Counted from the first letter of the stretch, positions 35,342-48,807 are shown. The stretch: 64,000 nt of DNA from Hofstenia miamia (GCA_900660155.1 CABFPE010000163.1:827923-891922); one strand, 5' to 3'. The notes: generated by a model not told the origin, from the letters alone. Program-made: numbers and translations.

Positions 35342-37960
35342 ATATGCAGCGTTATAATAATAATAAAGATTTATTATCCATATATGGACACTATACAGTA
35401 GTATATATATATATACTAAATTTACATTAACAATGTACATAAGGCACTCGGCAGAAACGATATAAACATATTGCACATTTCTTAGTTGTTTTTAACGGAA
35501 TAGTTAAAGTTATTTAAAAACTGTTGTTTAAGAAGTCTTTTAATGATCTTTTTACTTGTTTCAATGACCCATATAAATTGATGGAAGTATTTTGATGTAT
35601 ATAATTTGCAAGTATTGCAATTCTATTTAAATAAAAAGATCTGGTTGATTCTTTTCTTATATCCTTTGATTTGAAAATTGTAAAATTTGAAGAACGAAGC
35701 CGGTAATTTGTTGGTAGATATTCAGATATTATTTTTGATAGTTCCAAATCATATTGGTCATTCAATAGCTTATTAAAATATATTAAATCAAGTAACTGAA
35801 AATAATAGGATATCGGAAACATGTTTAAGCGTATCAATTGTGATTTATAATCAAGACCTGGTAGTATCCACTTAAAATATATGTTGAAAGACTTCTAGCT
35901 TATCAATTATGAAGGGGGATAATTCCATCAGAATTGAGCCATAACTTAGATATGATAATACCATGATCTGTATAGAGTTAATTTGATCTTAAAATGATTT
36001 GAGTATGGAATATTCCGTTTAATATTAGAAAAAAGATAACTGCAACTTTTTAATTTCTCCAAATAGTGAGCAGACCAAGAGAGGTTTGGTGTTATCATCA
36101 GGCCCAGAGCTTTAACAAAATCATTTGCTACAATTGGCGCTATTATGAGAGGGATAGACTGTGTTACTTTATCACGAAATCCAATAAATATAAATTTGTC
36201 GATAGTGAATGATGAGAGATTATTCTTTGACCACGTTTGTATTTCCTTGAAGTCATTTACAATATTGTTAATATCAGAACTGCATAATTTAACGTCATCA
36301 GAAAACATAAATATCTTACTAAAGTTACAGCTTAAAGGCAAATCATTGATATAAATTATAATTAAAAGTGGCCCAAGGAATGACCCTTGAGGAACTCCAC
36401 TTTTAACAGGAAATAATGAGGACTTGATACCATCATTTATCACTCTATGAAATCTATTGCTAAGATAAGATTTTAATAAACAAAATAAATTTCCACCAAT
36501 GCCAAAAAACTAATTTTGTGAGTAATTTGTAGTGAGAAACAGAATCGAAAGCCTTTTTAAAATCAGTGTATAGAACATATGTAGGATGCGATAAGTCATT
36601 ATTGAAGTAAATATAATTCATATAAAAAATTGTGTGTGTATTTCTTTTACTTATGAATGATATGAAGTGCTAAATCTGGCGAAAATCTTTTCAAGAAATA
36701 AAATTGCGACAAAAATTAAATGCAAAATCAAGGGCTTCAGAAAATCTTTTAACATCAATTATGTAGCTACTCGAAGTAGGGGGATTATAAACACAAATAG
36801 CAAGCAGTGTATAGAATCCAAATTTGAAAAGAGATCCACATAAAAAATTTCTCTTCTTTGAAAGGAATTTCAATTGAAAAGTAATTTTTCCACAAAATTT
36901 AGCAACTAACATGATCATAAGAATTTAACCTATCTTGACGAGCTGCAATTATATATTTACTATTGGGAATATTTCCATTTATATTGCAATCTATCTATGT
37001 TTCAGTCAAACAAACAATATCACTATTATATAGCAGAATATAATTTAAAAATTTAAGTTTTCTTTCCAATGAAATAAAACGTTGAAAATTTATTTGAAGA
37101 AGAATTAGTGGTAGTAAATCTTGTATAAATGACACAGCTTTTCTATCAAAATAAAGAACTAAACTTCGTATCTTAAATCTATCTCTACTTATCACAGAAT
37201 TAATTAATTCATACCTTTTTTTCTAAAATTGTACGTTCAGTTACTTTATCTTCGGTTGAAGCTCAGATCGAATCAAGATTGAATTCATAGAGATATTTGT
37301 CTTAAGTTTGTAGGCATTTGCAAGTATACAACGCTTAGCCCACTCTGATTTTAGTTCAACAAGTACAACCCGACTTTGCCATGTTTCGAATTTCCCAAGT
37401 CTTTGAATGTTAACAATAGCATTTGAGTCATAACCAATAAAAGAACTAAGATCATAACCAAGTAATTTAGCATAGTTCTGTGGTCTTTCATATTCAGGGA
37501 TACCAATTATCTTAATTTTTTAAGATAAAAAAGATCTGCTTGCATAGTGAAGTTTGTACTTTTATCAGTTGCACGATCGGTATCCAAAAAAAGATGATAA
37601 TAGTCTATTTAGTTTATTTAATGAAGGTTCTATTTCTTCTTTTATGTTAAAATTAATACTATCCACCATATTTTTGGTTAAATTCCTAAGCTGTTCAGAA
37701 TTTATTTTATATGGTATAACATTATAAGACAATGAAAATTTCTTAACGGAATCATTTTCAACTCAAGAAGTACAAAAAACATGAAATGTGCATAGTATTG
37801 ATGTATAGAATCAATGCATTGCTTTGAAAAACCTGTAAATTTAGCAGTAAGGTGCAAAAAAACATTGGAATTTGCACAGATAAAAATTTTTTCATCAAAT
37901 ATTTCGTTTTTACACGTTTTACAATTTGAAACCATTTAACTGTTTCTAACACAATAGAAT
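35342..37960 (-). mobile_element. LINE (CR1/Jockey-like), nearly full layout but decayed and internally deleted
   Basis: Read on the minus strand from 37960 to a TTA-rich tail at 35342-35365. ORF1 piece: C-K-T-C-K-N-E-I-F and I-C-A with further spaced residues, like the PHD-type zinc finger of LINE ORF1. ORF2 pieces: L-N-Y-I-L-L-Y-N-S-D-I-V-C-L-T-E-T (about 37060-36995) and I-C-V-Y-N-P-P-T-S-S-S (about 36800), both from the AP-like endonuclease. RT pieces: Y-T-D-F-K-K-A-F-D-S-V-S-H (about 36570), S-G-V-P-Q-G-S-F-L-G-P-L, then F-S-D-D (36400-36290). The RT C-terminus reaches about 35514. The link between endonuclease and RT is too short, so part is deleted, and the frame changes several times. 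Confidence 0.75.
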
Positions 37961-38279
37961 AATTGATTCATTGATTTGTTGATATATTCATTTATTGATT
38001 TGATCGATCATAGTGGGAGTACTTCGATGACAGCAATGGCATTCAACGTTGAAATATATGATGAGTTTTTTTATGAAATTAATTTATTTTGAAAAATTCG
38101 AATGCATATACATTAACTCATCCTATTTGAATTTTTAATGAACAAAATGGTACAGAAGATTTTATGCTGAGTTATTTTGTTTTCACCGAATAGAGTTCAA
38201 AGTGCCGTTTTTAAGGAGTTTAATTAAACTTAAAAGGAATATGCAAATATATTTCGACTTACAAAGTCATCGTTAGTTT

Positions 38280-39850
38280 CTTTACAAATTATTCCCTCTA
38301 AATGTACTAGATTTTACAATGATAATTATAAGTTTCAAAATTTTAAAAAGTGGTAAGCTTAATTTATGAATATGATCTGCCTTTGTGTTCAAACTTGGTT
38401 TCAAGGATTTTATAAAAATACTCGCGATAATTTTAAATAATTTGATCTTGATGTCTGATATAATATTTTTTTTCAAAATTTAGTCCGTATTTAATTAGAT
38501 GATTAGATATACTAGAACTGGTCGCATGTTCTTTAATTCTTCTTGATAGTTGTCTGCTAGAAAAGCCAATATAATCTTCACCACAGGTGCATTGTATTAG
38601 GTAAATTATATTATATCTATTGGTTTCTTCAGTTGTAGATTTTAATTTGAATTTCGTTCTTAATTTCTCATTGCTATATATAAATCTAACTTCTTCTTTA
38701 ATTATTGATATTTTTCTTAGTTCTTTGATCATGTTTTCAGTGTGGAGTCGTCTATATTCGATCTTAAAACAATGTTAATAACTATTTTGATTGTTTTTTG
38801 ATCTTTTGTTCATAATTAAAATGTCTTCTAATGATTTCTTAAAATGTCGCTCTATGAAATTATTTGGATATTCATTTTTCTTTAATCATATCTTAAGTTT
38901 TCCTATTTCTTGGTTAATTGTTCTATATGTGCTGCAATTGTCAAATATTCGGTGAATACATCCTTTACTTAATAATATTTTGTAATTTTAAGGGCTATTT
39001 GAGATTTGAAGTGTAGTTCAATAATCCTGTGTCTCTTAGTTTATTATAGATTCCAGTTTCAAATGGTTATCTTTCTAGTTATTTGTACATTCAAAAAATG
39101 AAATTTGTTCTCAATTTCAATCTCCTTTGTTAACTGAATATTTTGTCAATTAAATTTAATTTTGTAAGTATGTTTTCTGATGTTTCTTCATCTTTTACAA
39201 ATGCAAATATATTATACATATAGCGTTGTTAATAAATGAAATGGATGTCCGATGTTGTAAATTTGTTTTTAATTGTAATTAAATATATATTTGCAAGAGT
39301 AGAACTTAACGGATTTCCCATGGCTAAACCATCTTTTTGCCGATAAAATGTGTTATTGAATTCCATCGGTATTCTTCGTTGCTAAAGTTAATAGTTCTTT
39401 GTCGTGTATACTCCAAATTTTAAATTTTTGTGTTTTTATTTTTAAGAAGTTCAATTGCAGCATCAATTGATTTCTCCAATGATACATTTATGTACAAACT
39501 CTTAATATCATATAAAACCATATAACCTTTTGGGTTTTGTTTTATGATGTCATTAGCACATTTCTTAGCATTGGTGTTGATATTTACTTCTGGTAATAAA
39601 CTTAGTATTTTGTTTAGGGTTTCAGATAATTTTGTGTTAATACTTCCACATAAGCTGGCAATCGGTCGCAATGGACAATCCAGCTTGTGATATTTTGCCA
39701 AACCATATAATTTTGATGCATAACTGCCTAATGATTTTGTGTTTTCATAAAATGTTTCGGATATCTTATTTCCTTCTTCATTTTCAACAATTTTGATTAA
39801 ATCTATTTTCAAAGGAAATTGCCATTTCAAAGTATTAATCCCCATTTAGA
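38280..39850 (-). mobile_element. Penelope-like element: reverse transcriptase plus GIY-YIG endonuclease, decayed
   Basis: Minus strand. 39845-39420 encodes L-Y-G-L-A-K-Y-H-K and P-L-R-P-I-A-S, blocks typical of Penelope RT. About 39360-39270 encodes D-G-L-A-M-G-N-P-L-S-S-T-L-A-N-I-Y. 38732-38433 encodes I-Y-L-I-Q-C-T-C-G-E-D-Y-I-G with R-R-I-K-E-H, the GIY-YIG nuclease found at the C-terminus of Penelope-like elements. The order RT then nuclease is as expected. The copy is broken in several places. Confidence 0.8.
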
Positions 39851-40005
39851 AAAAACAATAAAAGCCTTAAATATTAACAAATGAAATAATTTTTGACGTC
39901 AAATTTATGATAAGAACTTTGAAACCAAAGTGATAAGAAATTGTATTTTCCTGTAAGGTGAACGCTGATTTAAAATATTCCAAAATCTTATTAGTAAAAA
40001 GTATC

Positions 40006-40440
40006 TTATAAAATGTGAGCATCGTCATGATTAGAATATGAACTTTTGTCGTTCATAGTCGAGTAATTATCATTATGAATATTTGCTACCCATTTAATTT
40101 GTGAGTCGATTTTATTTATTAATGAGTGGTTAATGTCATTAAATATAACATTACAGTATCTATAATGACTTAATACTAGAGAGTTAACCAACATCGATTT
40201 CATTTTGGAATTTACAAAATTGCCTACATGTGAAATAGTTTTAATTCCCATTGCCATTTTGCGTAATACTATGCGTATGTGACTTGAATAGTTCAATTTA
40301 TTATCGATTGTTTCTCCAAGATATTTGAAGGATTCGACTTGAGCAATTTTTGACCCCGAAAAATTTAAAATGTGTGATTGGTTATCTTTGTGAAAAGGAG
40401 ACATAACACAGAATTCTGTTATTGTCCTATTTTCTCGAAG
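40006..40440 (-). mobile_element. LINE reverse-transcriptase C-terminal fragment
   Basis: 132-codon minus-strand frame with F-K-Y-L-G-E-T-I-D-N-K-L-N-Y-S-S-H-I and a downstream S-H-Y-R-Y-C-N-V-I-F block, the thumb region of non-LTR RTs. Different from the other LINE pieces in the window, so another subfamily. Confidence 0.7.
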
Positions 40441-40449
40441 TCGAAGACA

Positions 40450-41340
40450 TTGTTAAACGTTAAACCTAAAACAGTTAAAGACAAAAACTTAACAAAATTA
40501 CTATGGTTTCAACATTTCAAATTCTTTTAGCTTTATTGCTAACAAAATGGTAAAACAAGTATTTCTCATTCACTTTGTTCATTGGTTGAATTAATATTTT
40601 GTTCTTATAATAATAATGAATAACATGATGTGTTACTTCACACTAATTATAATTTTGGTATATTACTGCAAGCAGGAAGTGACAGTAAAAAATCCCTTTA
40701 AACTGAAACATTGACGATATTTTGTAAAAAACTTTAATAATTCATTATTGCATTTGGCGGCACTGGAAGAGAATTGTAATATTTAATAAGTGATTGGATT
40801 TATATTATTTATATTATATTAATTTTTACCCGAAAATTACAATGAGCGGGGGGAGGGACTTAAAAATAGTATTCCCATGCTCAGAAAACTGTAAAGTCAG
40901 TGACACAACTATTTGGAATGTTAGCTGCTAAATTCATTCAATAAAGTCAGCTAGTGAATTTACAACTCCGGGTAATGAGGTTATCGTGATTTATAACTTC
41001 CTACATTTATATAAGTTATCTTGTCTATTATATACCAAATGTATATTCATTGTTTATAATTTTTTAATGAATTCTACTGTAGATGAGGTGTAGATGCAAA
41101 TATTTACGCAAATAAGTATGGCACTATGCAAATATTTTGCATGTAAATTCATCATAATAGTGATTATTTCCTAAATTGAAAAACAGTGTCTTGATAAGGT
41201 TTATTCAGACGTTTTCACATTTTCAAACAATTTTATGAACTTGCTCAATTCAGAGATGAAATATTCTATGACCCATTGATGTACAATAAACAAACAAATA
41301 ATTTCTGAATAAGTTTTCTATCCTTGGGCATTACAGAGCT
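40450..41340. other. AT-rich stretch, nothing recognised
   Basis: No reading frame or repeat that I can support. Confidence 0.6.
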
Positions 41341-41344
41341 AAAT

Positions 41345-41830
41345 TATTTTTTTAAGGAATTGATAAAAGCGGAATTGCGAGTTTAAAATAACTGTTTCCT
41401 TTGCTAAAACCATTAATTCAGAAAGATACTGCAGACAAAAAATCCAAACGCTCACCGACCTGCTTTCGCAACCGAAACTTTGAGAAGAATGGTTCCTGCG
41501 AGATAACGCATGCTGCCACACCGCTATGGTCACTATGCAGTTTTTTCCGAGGTCCTTCAAAAGCAGCGTAATCTCTCGAGGGCTGTGGTCTACTCAGTAA
41601 TCTGATTTGACCCTGGCTGAGTTTTTCATATGGAATGATCTAAAGAAAAAGATTTCCTCCAGGAATGAACATTCCCTTCTGGAGGTTCAAACGATGATAA
41701 CCAATGGCATGCAAAAACGCTTGAACGCCTGTCTGGTAATAGAATGCGAACATTTCCTGCATCGTTGTAACGTTCTCACTGCCATTTTACTGCAGAGTGA
41801 TTTTTCGGACACTAATAGGGCATAAATAAA
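41345..41830 (+). mobile_element. Tc1/mariner-type transposase C-terminal remnant
   Basis: On the + strand the pieces read D-N-A-C-C-H-T-A-M-V-T-M-Q-F-F (the Q-D-N/G-A-x-x-H-T-A block with a catalytic Asp), then I-S-R-G, then S-D-L-T-L-A-E-F-F-I-W-N-D-L-K-K-K-I. The last corresponds to S-P-D-L-x-P-x-D-F-F-L-W-x-x-L-K of mariner. An in-frame stop and a lost proline show decay. The patch is visibly more GC-rich than its surroundings. Confidence 0.65.
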
Positions 41831-42059
41831 TTCTTCATCAGAATATACTACAAGAATAAATTGATGTCAGAGTAATTCAATTACAGTGCGTATTGAAATT
41901 CCACATGAGGTACGGAAATTCATCATTCGTCAACTGGTACGAGTTTGAATATTTCAATTTTTTAAATAAATAAATAATATATTCAAGATTACGTTCTTCC
42001 CACAAAAAATATTTATGTGTATTCACATATGCTTTATATATATATATATATATATATAT

Positions 42060-42959
42060 AAGATAAGATAAGATAAGATAAGATAAGATATTCTTTATTC
42101 AGATAATATATATATATATATAGTCATTTTTACAATATACGAAACAAGTTAATCGACCAAAAAATGTGACATGCAGTTATGCTTTTTTTTTTCATTCTGC
42201 AATCATTTTTGGTACAGTTTCTTTTTCATTATCTTAATATGTTCAAATTTATGTTTGAAATTATGAATAGTGCTTAGATTAATGGATTTGTGATGCTTTG
42301 TTGCTCTGATTTATTGAAAATTCACTTGTTTTCTTTTTACAGTAGTTGTGTTCACAATACAGAATTTGTGCATAAATAATATTTTACCAAATGCGTTTGG
42401 TCACCACAGATGGCATATCAATATATGCAGGGATTTCAAATCCTTCATAGGATTTGGTAATTGATAGTTTTTCTAAAATTGGAATTGAGTTAGATATTGG
42501 CACGTAATTCAAAAAATTATTACTTACACCCAATGACACAATTTACAAAGTGGATTATCGATTAATCTAACAAGTTTATGGGAATGCTTTTTGCATAATA
42601 TTTAAATATAGTATTTAAAATTATGTAAATGTAAAAAATTTAAAGTTATTTATGAATGTTTAAATTTTTTCTTTCAAATTATTAATTTTACACAATGGGA
42701 TTGCAATTGAAGGTAATATTATTGAACTCGAATCACCAATAATTGGAATTGAAGAATTAAATTGAATCTGCAATTTCAGATAGACAGAATGAATAAAAAT
42801 ATGAGCTATTTTCCTTAAGAAACGCCTCATTTCATCAACAGTATCAATATTAAACTCTGTGCCAGTTAATAAGTAAAATTTTATATCAATAATTGGGGTT
42901 TTATTATAGCGTAAATACCATGGTTTGGCTCGAATTAGATAGTTTAGGATCTTGTGCAT
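42060..42959 (-). mobile_element. Probable 3' end of a LINE with (AAGAT)n tail
   Basis: Six AAGAT units at 42060-42090 follow, on the minus strand, an AATAAAGAA string, as in invertebrate LINE 3' ends with pentanucleotide tails. A 100-codon minus-strand frame at 42959-42660 lies about 0.6 kb upstream of the tail; I do not recognise it, so the link is inference. Confidence 0.35.
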
Positions 42960-44043
42960 ATTATAAAAAAATGAAAATCAAAACTTGAAAATTGTACTCG
43001 TTTTTATATCATACTACCTCATTTTCCTAAAAAATCGGTTTACTTATTAACTGGGACAGAGTTTAATTAATGTTGTTTACACTAAACTCAAACATAAATG
43101 ACTTCCCATTATTTTACTACAAGTCAAAATTAAAGTTTGAATTTTTCATTTTTAATTTTCAGTACCATTCGCATTTTGTACTAAATAATTCACTCCTATT
43201 AAATAGCCAATATCCGCACTGGATAGTGATTGTAAACAAAATCTAGTTTCTGAGCAATTCATAATTCCACTTGTTGTCCACTTTGTAACATTGCATCACT
43301 AAATAGCATTTGTTGAGAGTAGATATTAGAAAGACATCTCACTGTTCAACATATATATGTAGTTAGCAATCACTTCTCTTTCTAAGCAGTTATCAAACTC
43401 ATCTCAAGAAATTTGAATCATTTTAATTGCACACTACTAAGCGGAGGAAAACTAAATTGATTTGCTTCAAAATAAGTGTTGTACGATAATTAAATTGGCA
43501 AGTTTATTACGTGCTTTACAACAAAATGAAATAGCGCGATTTAAACATGAAGTTTTAGTCAGCAATAAATAGTCGTAGATGGCTTTATAGATTAATAGGT
43601 TTTGGTATAAAACGTGTTTGAAATAGACACTTTCAATTTTTCTATTGAAAAATCGACGTCGGGAATAAAATTTTTAAAAATCCTTGCAAGTTCTTTAAGA
43701 GATCAACAACATAATATGCAATAGTGAAATGTCAGACAAAACCTTCCTGAAAGGGATTGATCATAGATGCTTTTCTAGATGATAAAGAAACGTCAGAATT
43801 TATTATTTCATTTTCTCGCTAATTATTAACATAGAAAATTTCATACGCGCGAAATTGAAAATAATATTTCTCAGATTATTAAATGAACCTAATTTCTTCC
43901 TATGATCAGGTTGGCTTTTGTATATTTCATTAATTAATAATTTTTTCACTAAAGAAATATGCAATAATGCAAAATCAGCATTAATAAAATATGTTAGCTT
44001 GGATTCATTAAGCGGCTAAGGAATATTTATCATATTCTGAGTG
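42960..44043. other. Upstream region of the secreted-protein gene, nothing recognised
   Basis: AT-rich, without identifiable repeat or exon. It should contain the promoter of the gene starting at 44044, but no motif can be supported. Confidence 0.5.
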
Positions 44044-45389
44044 ATGAAATGTATAACAGCTGTTTGTTTGGTATTTCAAATTTCTGCTATCATACATTTC
44101 CATTCCTTAGTTAACACATCTAGTGGTAACATTACCTCATCTTCTGGTGAATCATGTGTGCATTTGTGTGAAGAGTTAGAAGAAACAGAATGCATTTCCA
44201 GTGTTTGAGTCTTAAATACCTTAACTTGTTATGCTCTGAAAATGGCATATCTCGAAACAGAAGTGATTTAAATGAAAAACGATTTGCATGGTTGCCAAGG
44301 AATGAAACATTCTATAGTTTGGATGTTAACATCTTATATCGAGCCTACTGTGGACAAGCCGTAGAATTTGATTCAATTACTAAAGTTGAGTTAAAGTATT
44401 ATCAATACCAGGCATTTGAAATTCATAAATTTCAAGTCTCTAAAATCAAACCCGAACGAATAACCAAAATATTTGTAAAGAAATCCTATACATCTGGTAC
44501 ACTTGAATATGTGAAGATTTTTACTAGAGGTGGATCCTCAATCTGTACCGATCGATCTCTAGAGTTCATCTTGAGCCCTGTTCTCTGTTTATTTGGTAAT
44601 TGCAAAAGAATGAGAAGTTATCTCGTGTGCAATAGAGACACGTTCGAATTATCAGATTCGGTTACAGATTTTCATGGAACAAATACAGCATTGTTAAGGA
44701 TTGATATTTATGGCACTGGAAGCCAACGATGTAGTACTTACGTATATAGATTTAAGTTATATGTAAAACACCAGCTTATTTGTACGCAGCACGTTCTTTT
44801 AATAATCAATGACACAATTTCATGGAACCATGTAACAATGTCTTGTTCATCAATTTCTGTGATTCAACGTATTGATTCAATAAAAATAGAAGCTACACAT
44901 TCCAATATCCAGTATTGTATTGATTTTGTTGTTGTGCGTGATCTGTGGCAGGACTTTTATGCAGTTCAATTTCCTTGCAATGCCAACTGTCTTAACCAAC
45001 TTTCAGGGAATGCAGTTATTCTCACGAATCCAAACTTTTACTTCTATAGTAAGGATTGTCCCCTCATTAAATTCCATTTCAATATATTGAATGGTGTATA
45101 TGATCCCTATATGACATCAATCGTAACATTTTCCAAAGGCGTATTTGATTTATATCCCTCGAATAATTATTTCCATTTTCAAGGAGTGGCACTTGAATAT
45201 CACGAAATTAAAGAGTTTCACATCAGGAAAACATATGCTGATGAGCGTATTTTGATTAGCTCTATAATATTGAAGCAGATTGGTAAATGGAAAATCGCAT
45301 TCAAGGCTTCATTCGAAGGGTTACCATATTTTGAGTTGAACAATAGCAAGCCCTATTTAAAGTTAAAGTATTTCATTACTGAGGACTGA
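44044..45389 (+). CDS. Unrecognised secreted cysteine-containing protein
   Basis: The main frame (44190-45389) is by far the longest intact ORF here. On its own it lacks a signal. Just upstream, ATG 44044 opens a different frame, M-K-C-I-T-A-V-C-L-V-F-Q-I-S-A-I-I-H, a good signal peptide. A 44-nt intron (44158-44201, GT to CAG) joins the two in phase 0, giving about 433 residues. Without splicing the signal frame would hit a stop. The mature part has about fifteen cysteines and no membrane segment or C-terminal anchor. Three stretches share a beta-rich pattern ending in a hydrophobic strand (around I-T-K-I-F-V-K-K, I-D-S-I-K-I-E-A and I-K-E-F-H-I-R-K), hinting at repeated beta-sandwich modules such as PLAT- or galactose-binding-like folds. 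I do not recognise the family. Confidence 0.65.
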
Positions 45390-47380
45390 TCTTGATTATA
45401 TTTCTCTGTATTTCAAAGAAAAGCATACTTCAATTTCGAAAGTTGTTGACGTCTCATGATTTAATTATAACTCCACAGTTTGGAGCTTCAATAAGTTTAA
45501 TTGTGTTAAAAAAACTAATAATGTCTTTTTTAACCAATGATGTTATAGGAACTCTCTATCAGACCTATCTCATAAGTGTTTTCATACATCTATATATTTT
45601 TCAGAAATATATTGATCTGTCAATTTGATTGTGTTACAGCATGATTATTTTTTCAAAGAACAATGCATAAAATTGCTTCTTCAACTTCCCGAAAAACAAA
45701 TTTAAATGAAATCGGTCTATAAAATTCTCCACACATAAAGTCAACGATGATTTCGATTTTTATTCAAACATATTTTAGTGTGAATAATAAGGAAGTCTAT
45801 AAAAATTTAGAGGTATTTTTAAATTATAACACAGTTGCAATGCTTCTCCAATACTTTAATAGAAAATATCCTTTTTATGTAACTTAATTAATTTTCAAAT
45901 TTCTACTGAGCAACTTAGACAAAAAAGTTCTTTCAAATAAAAAAGCTTGAAATTTTTTTTACAGGCTTCAAAGTTCGGAATACGTTTGATGAAAACAACA
46001 TTAATAAACTTGCTCTTAATTGTAAGAACTTTATTTTCTAACTGTATAGATTACCTAAGTTATTCTTGCAAAACATTTACTACAAGTACATTAATGCTAT
46101 GGCAATTTAATTATTTGGCTGTTAATTGGAATAACTGAAAAAATTATAGTAGATTCTACTCACTGGCTTAATTAAATCTAAGGAGTTCTGATAACTTACT
46201 TGAGTAATTGCTAAGTTGGGCCTATACATTTGCAGATAATTCTTTTCATAATGGCTATTGTGTTTTGTACCGAATGCCTCGAGTCAAGAGCTGTTGTGCA
46301 TATTCTTTTCTAATATAATGTAAATCATGAATTTAAAGCATTTTTATATTAGCATCTACTTGTTTTTCAAAAAATTCAGATGCACTTCGAAGTACACAAT
46401 AATTTAACTTTAAAATGTGATTAAGGCCAAAAACAAAATTTTGCAATTGAATCACAATGATGCTCTCTGAGAAATACTATAACTTATAATCAACTGAGAA
46501 TCAATTTTTGTAAAAACGTGATTGAAGTTAAATTCAAAGTGGTTCTTTGCAATAATGTCTGATAGGATCGTGGTATGATTTCTGTAACAGGGAGTACCTA
46601 AATATCACAATTTAATCATGCTAGTAAATTAATATCTTACCTTAGGGCATATTATTCGGCTTGTGATTTACCAAAACACCATGACTACGCGTCCCGCTGT
46701 TGTATTATTCCATACAAATTAAGAGAAATTTAGTCAGAATACAACATGTCTGATCCTACTCTCCAGCAAGAGAAAGAAGTAGAAATTTAACCAAAACATT
46801 GTTCGTATCTATTCATGAGAGGTAAAGCCTCGAGTTGGAATCAGCCGAAAATTTCAATGCTACCACCGGCAGTTGGCCGGAAACAACCTATATTTTCTAT
46901 ATATCAAACTTTTGCATAATTTGAATCATTTTTTCATTTTTCAGTGAATTTAAATTGTTAATGCTTTATTGGTTTAGTTATTGTATATAAATAAAACTAA
47001 ATGTAGCATTATTAATCATTAATAGTTATAATAGTTGTAAATGTATTGGTTTGCTTTCCAAATTTACAGTTGAATAATAGCAAGAGAACATAAAAAAAGG
47101 AAACAAAAGCAAATTAAATGTTTGACACAGTAAAATCTTTCCTCTTCATTGAAAATATAAATAAGTTAAATAATCATGACTGCATTCGTTATTATTTGTC
47201 TTAGATAGTCTAATGGATGCTGAGCACTTCATATTTAACCATAACTTTCGTCATTAAATATTCTTAGCACTCAAATATAAATTTACAATTAAAAAATACC
47301 AGTGCTTCAGATTAATGTAAATTTGCTTTCAAAATGTTGAAAACTTTCTTTTATATGTGTTCAATGTTTTATCGCGTTAT
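45390..47380. other. Intergenic stretch with a GC-richer repeat patch near 46680-46890
   Basis: The patch shares GGAATCAGCCGAA with 10688-10700 and is more GC-rich than its flanks, so a dispersed repeat is likely. No exon recognised. Confidence 0.4.
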
Positions 47381-47381
47381 G

Positions 47382-47640
47382 TCATAATTGACAACAGTAT
47401 TCTAATGATGATGTGATCATAGCGAAATAAATAAGTAAAACACCTTTTGGCGGGATGCCACTGAAGATAAGTTGTTTGAGGAAATATATGTTTTTATTTG
47501 CCATTCCAATTCGTTGATATATATGTTTATCCCATTTGAGATTGTCTTGGATCGTAACTCCCAACATTTTTTGTCTTGACTCTTCTTATCATTCTAGAAT
47601 TCATTTGTATTTCTTTTGGTAGATTTTAATTTTAATTTCT
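47382..47640 (-). mobile_element. LINE reverse-transcriptase C-terminal fragment
   Basis: Minus strand, about 47620-47382: N-S-R-M-I then M-L-G-V-T-I-Q-D-N-L-K-W-D-K-H-I, the thumb block of CR1/Jockey-type RT, and S-S-L-E-Y-C-C at the end. A frame change lies between the two blocks. Confidence 0.7.
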
Positions 47641-47849
47641 TTAATTTTGTTAATGTTAATTACAGTATCATTTTCAGTATACCTGTCCTTTTCCATATCA
47701 ATAATTATGTGTTTTTCATGCCATCGACAAATATATTTCATTGGTCCCAATTCCTTAGTAACGTATTAATGAATAAAACACACAAACATGGTCCTAATTT
47801 GATGCCACCACGAGTTAATTTTATTGTTAAAAAGTGCGGTTGACGCAAA

Positions 47850-48800
47850 AATGTTTTAATTTTAGTATTTTCAATTATATATTTAATTTTTTTATTTACA
47901 AAATCTTATAATGGTTTTGGATATGACGGGCCAGGGCCTGAATATAACCAATTGCAACGGGCTGGGCTTGGTTTATGGGTTAAAGAATCATAGCGGAGCC
48001 CAATGTTCTAAAATAACTTGATGTATTTGCAGATTATTGAATTTGATGTGCTGGAGATGGCGAACTAATTGGACAACATATTAGATTAAGGGTATTCAAA
48101 AATGCTTCAAGGTTGCTTTATCTCCGGTTTTCCAAAAGTCAAATTTGACAGACGGTCATTCAAGACCTGGATATGTAATTCCGCTTTTAATGTATTAATT
48201 GAGAAAATTATGAATATCAGCTTATATACTAAACATTCGTAATCGAAATAACTAGTACTACGCATCATGGGATATTTCTTACTATGAGAGATCCATGATG
48301 AGAAAAAGGAAAAATACCTGTGTATGTTTATAATGATGTCAGATTAATTCCTATGGAGAATTCGGTAAGAAAATTTTTATGGTGCCTAATATGCAGTCAA
48401 TAGAAAAGCGCAAAGCATGGCCTTTATTATTCTTAAAAATTGGGCATAATTTTGACAGACTTTTTACAAACACATTTGAACGCAATGAAATGTGGATTAC
48501 AGTTTTGAGCATTTTGTGTTTTCAGAATTTTCAAGCTTCATACGATTGAACATCCTTTTAGGGTGTACGCAAATGTGCCTTTTAAATAAAACAACAGCTT
48601 ATGATTATTTAATGCACCAACCTCTAAATTAATATCCGTTATTTACAAATCTCCACAATCCTAATGAAGATATTATAGTAAGAACAACATAAGATTTCAA
48701 CCTTGACTGAGTTGTGTCTGAGTATTTTCAGAAGGTATTAAGCGATAACTTTAGAGCTCTATCTTTCCATCACTTTGACAGAAAGCTCATGGGATACCAT
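47850..48800. other. Non-coding stretch 3' of the death-domain exon
   Basis: A small GC-richer patch near 47930-48000 (GGGCCAGGGCCTGA) is reminiscent of hAT-type short elements, but no ends were found. It probably includes the 3' UTR of the minus-strand death-domain gene. Confidence 0.35.
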
Positions 48801-48807
48801 TTAATTG

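Noticed and set aside
44190-45389. The orphan secreted protein as an envelope-like protein of a mobile element
   Set aside because: No membrane anchor, no cleavage-like site and no element genes or terminal repeats next to it.
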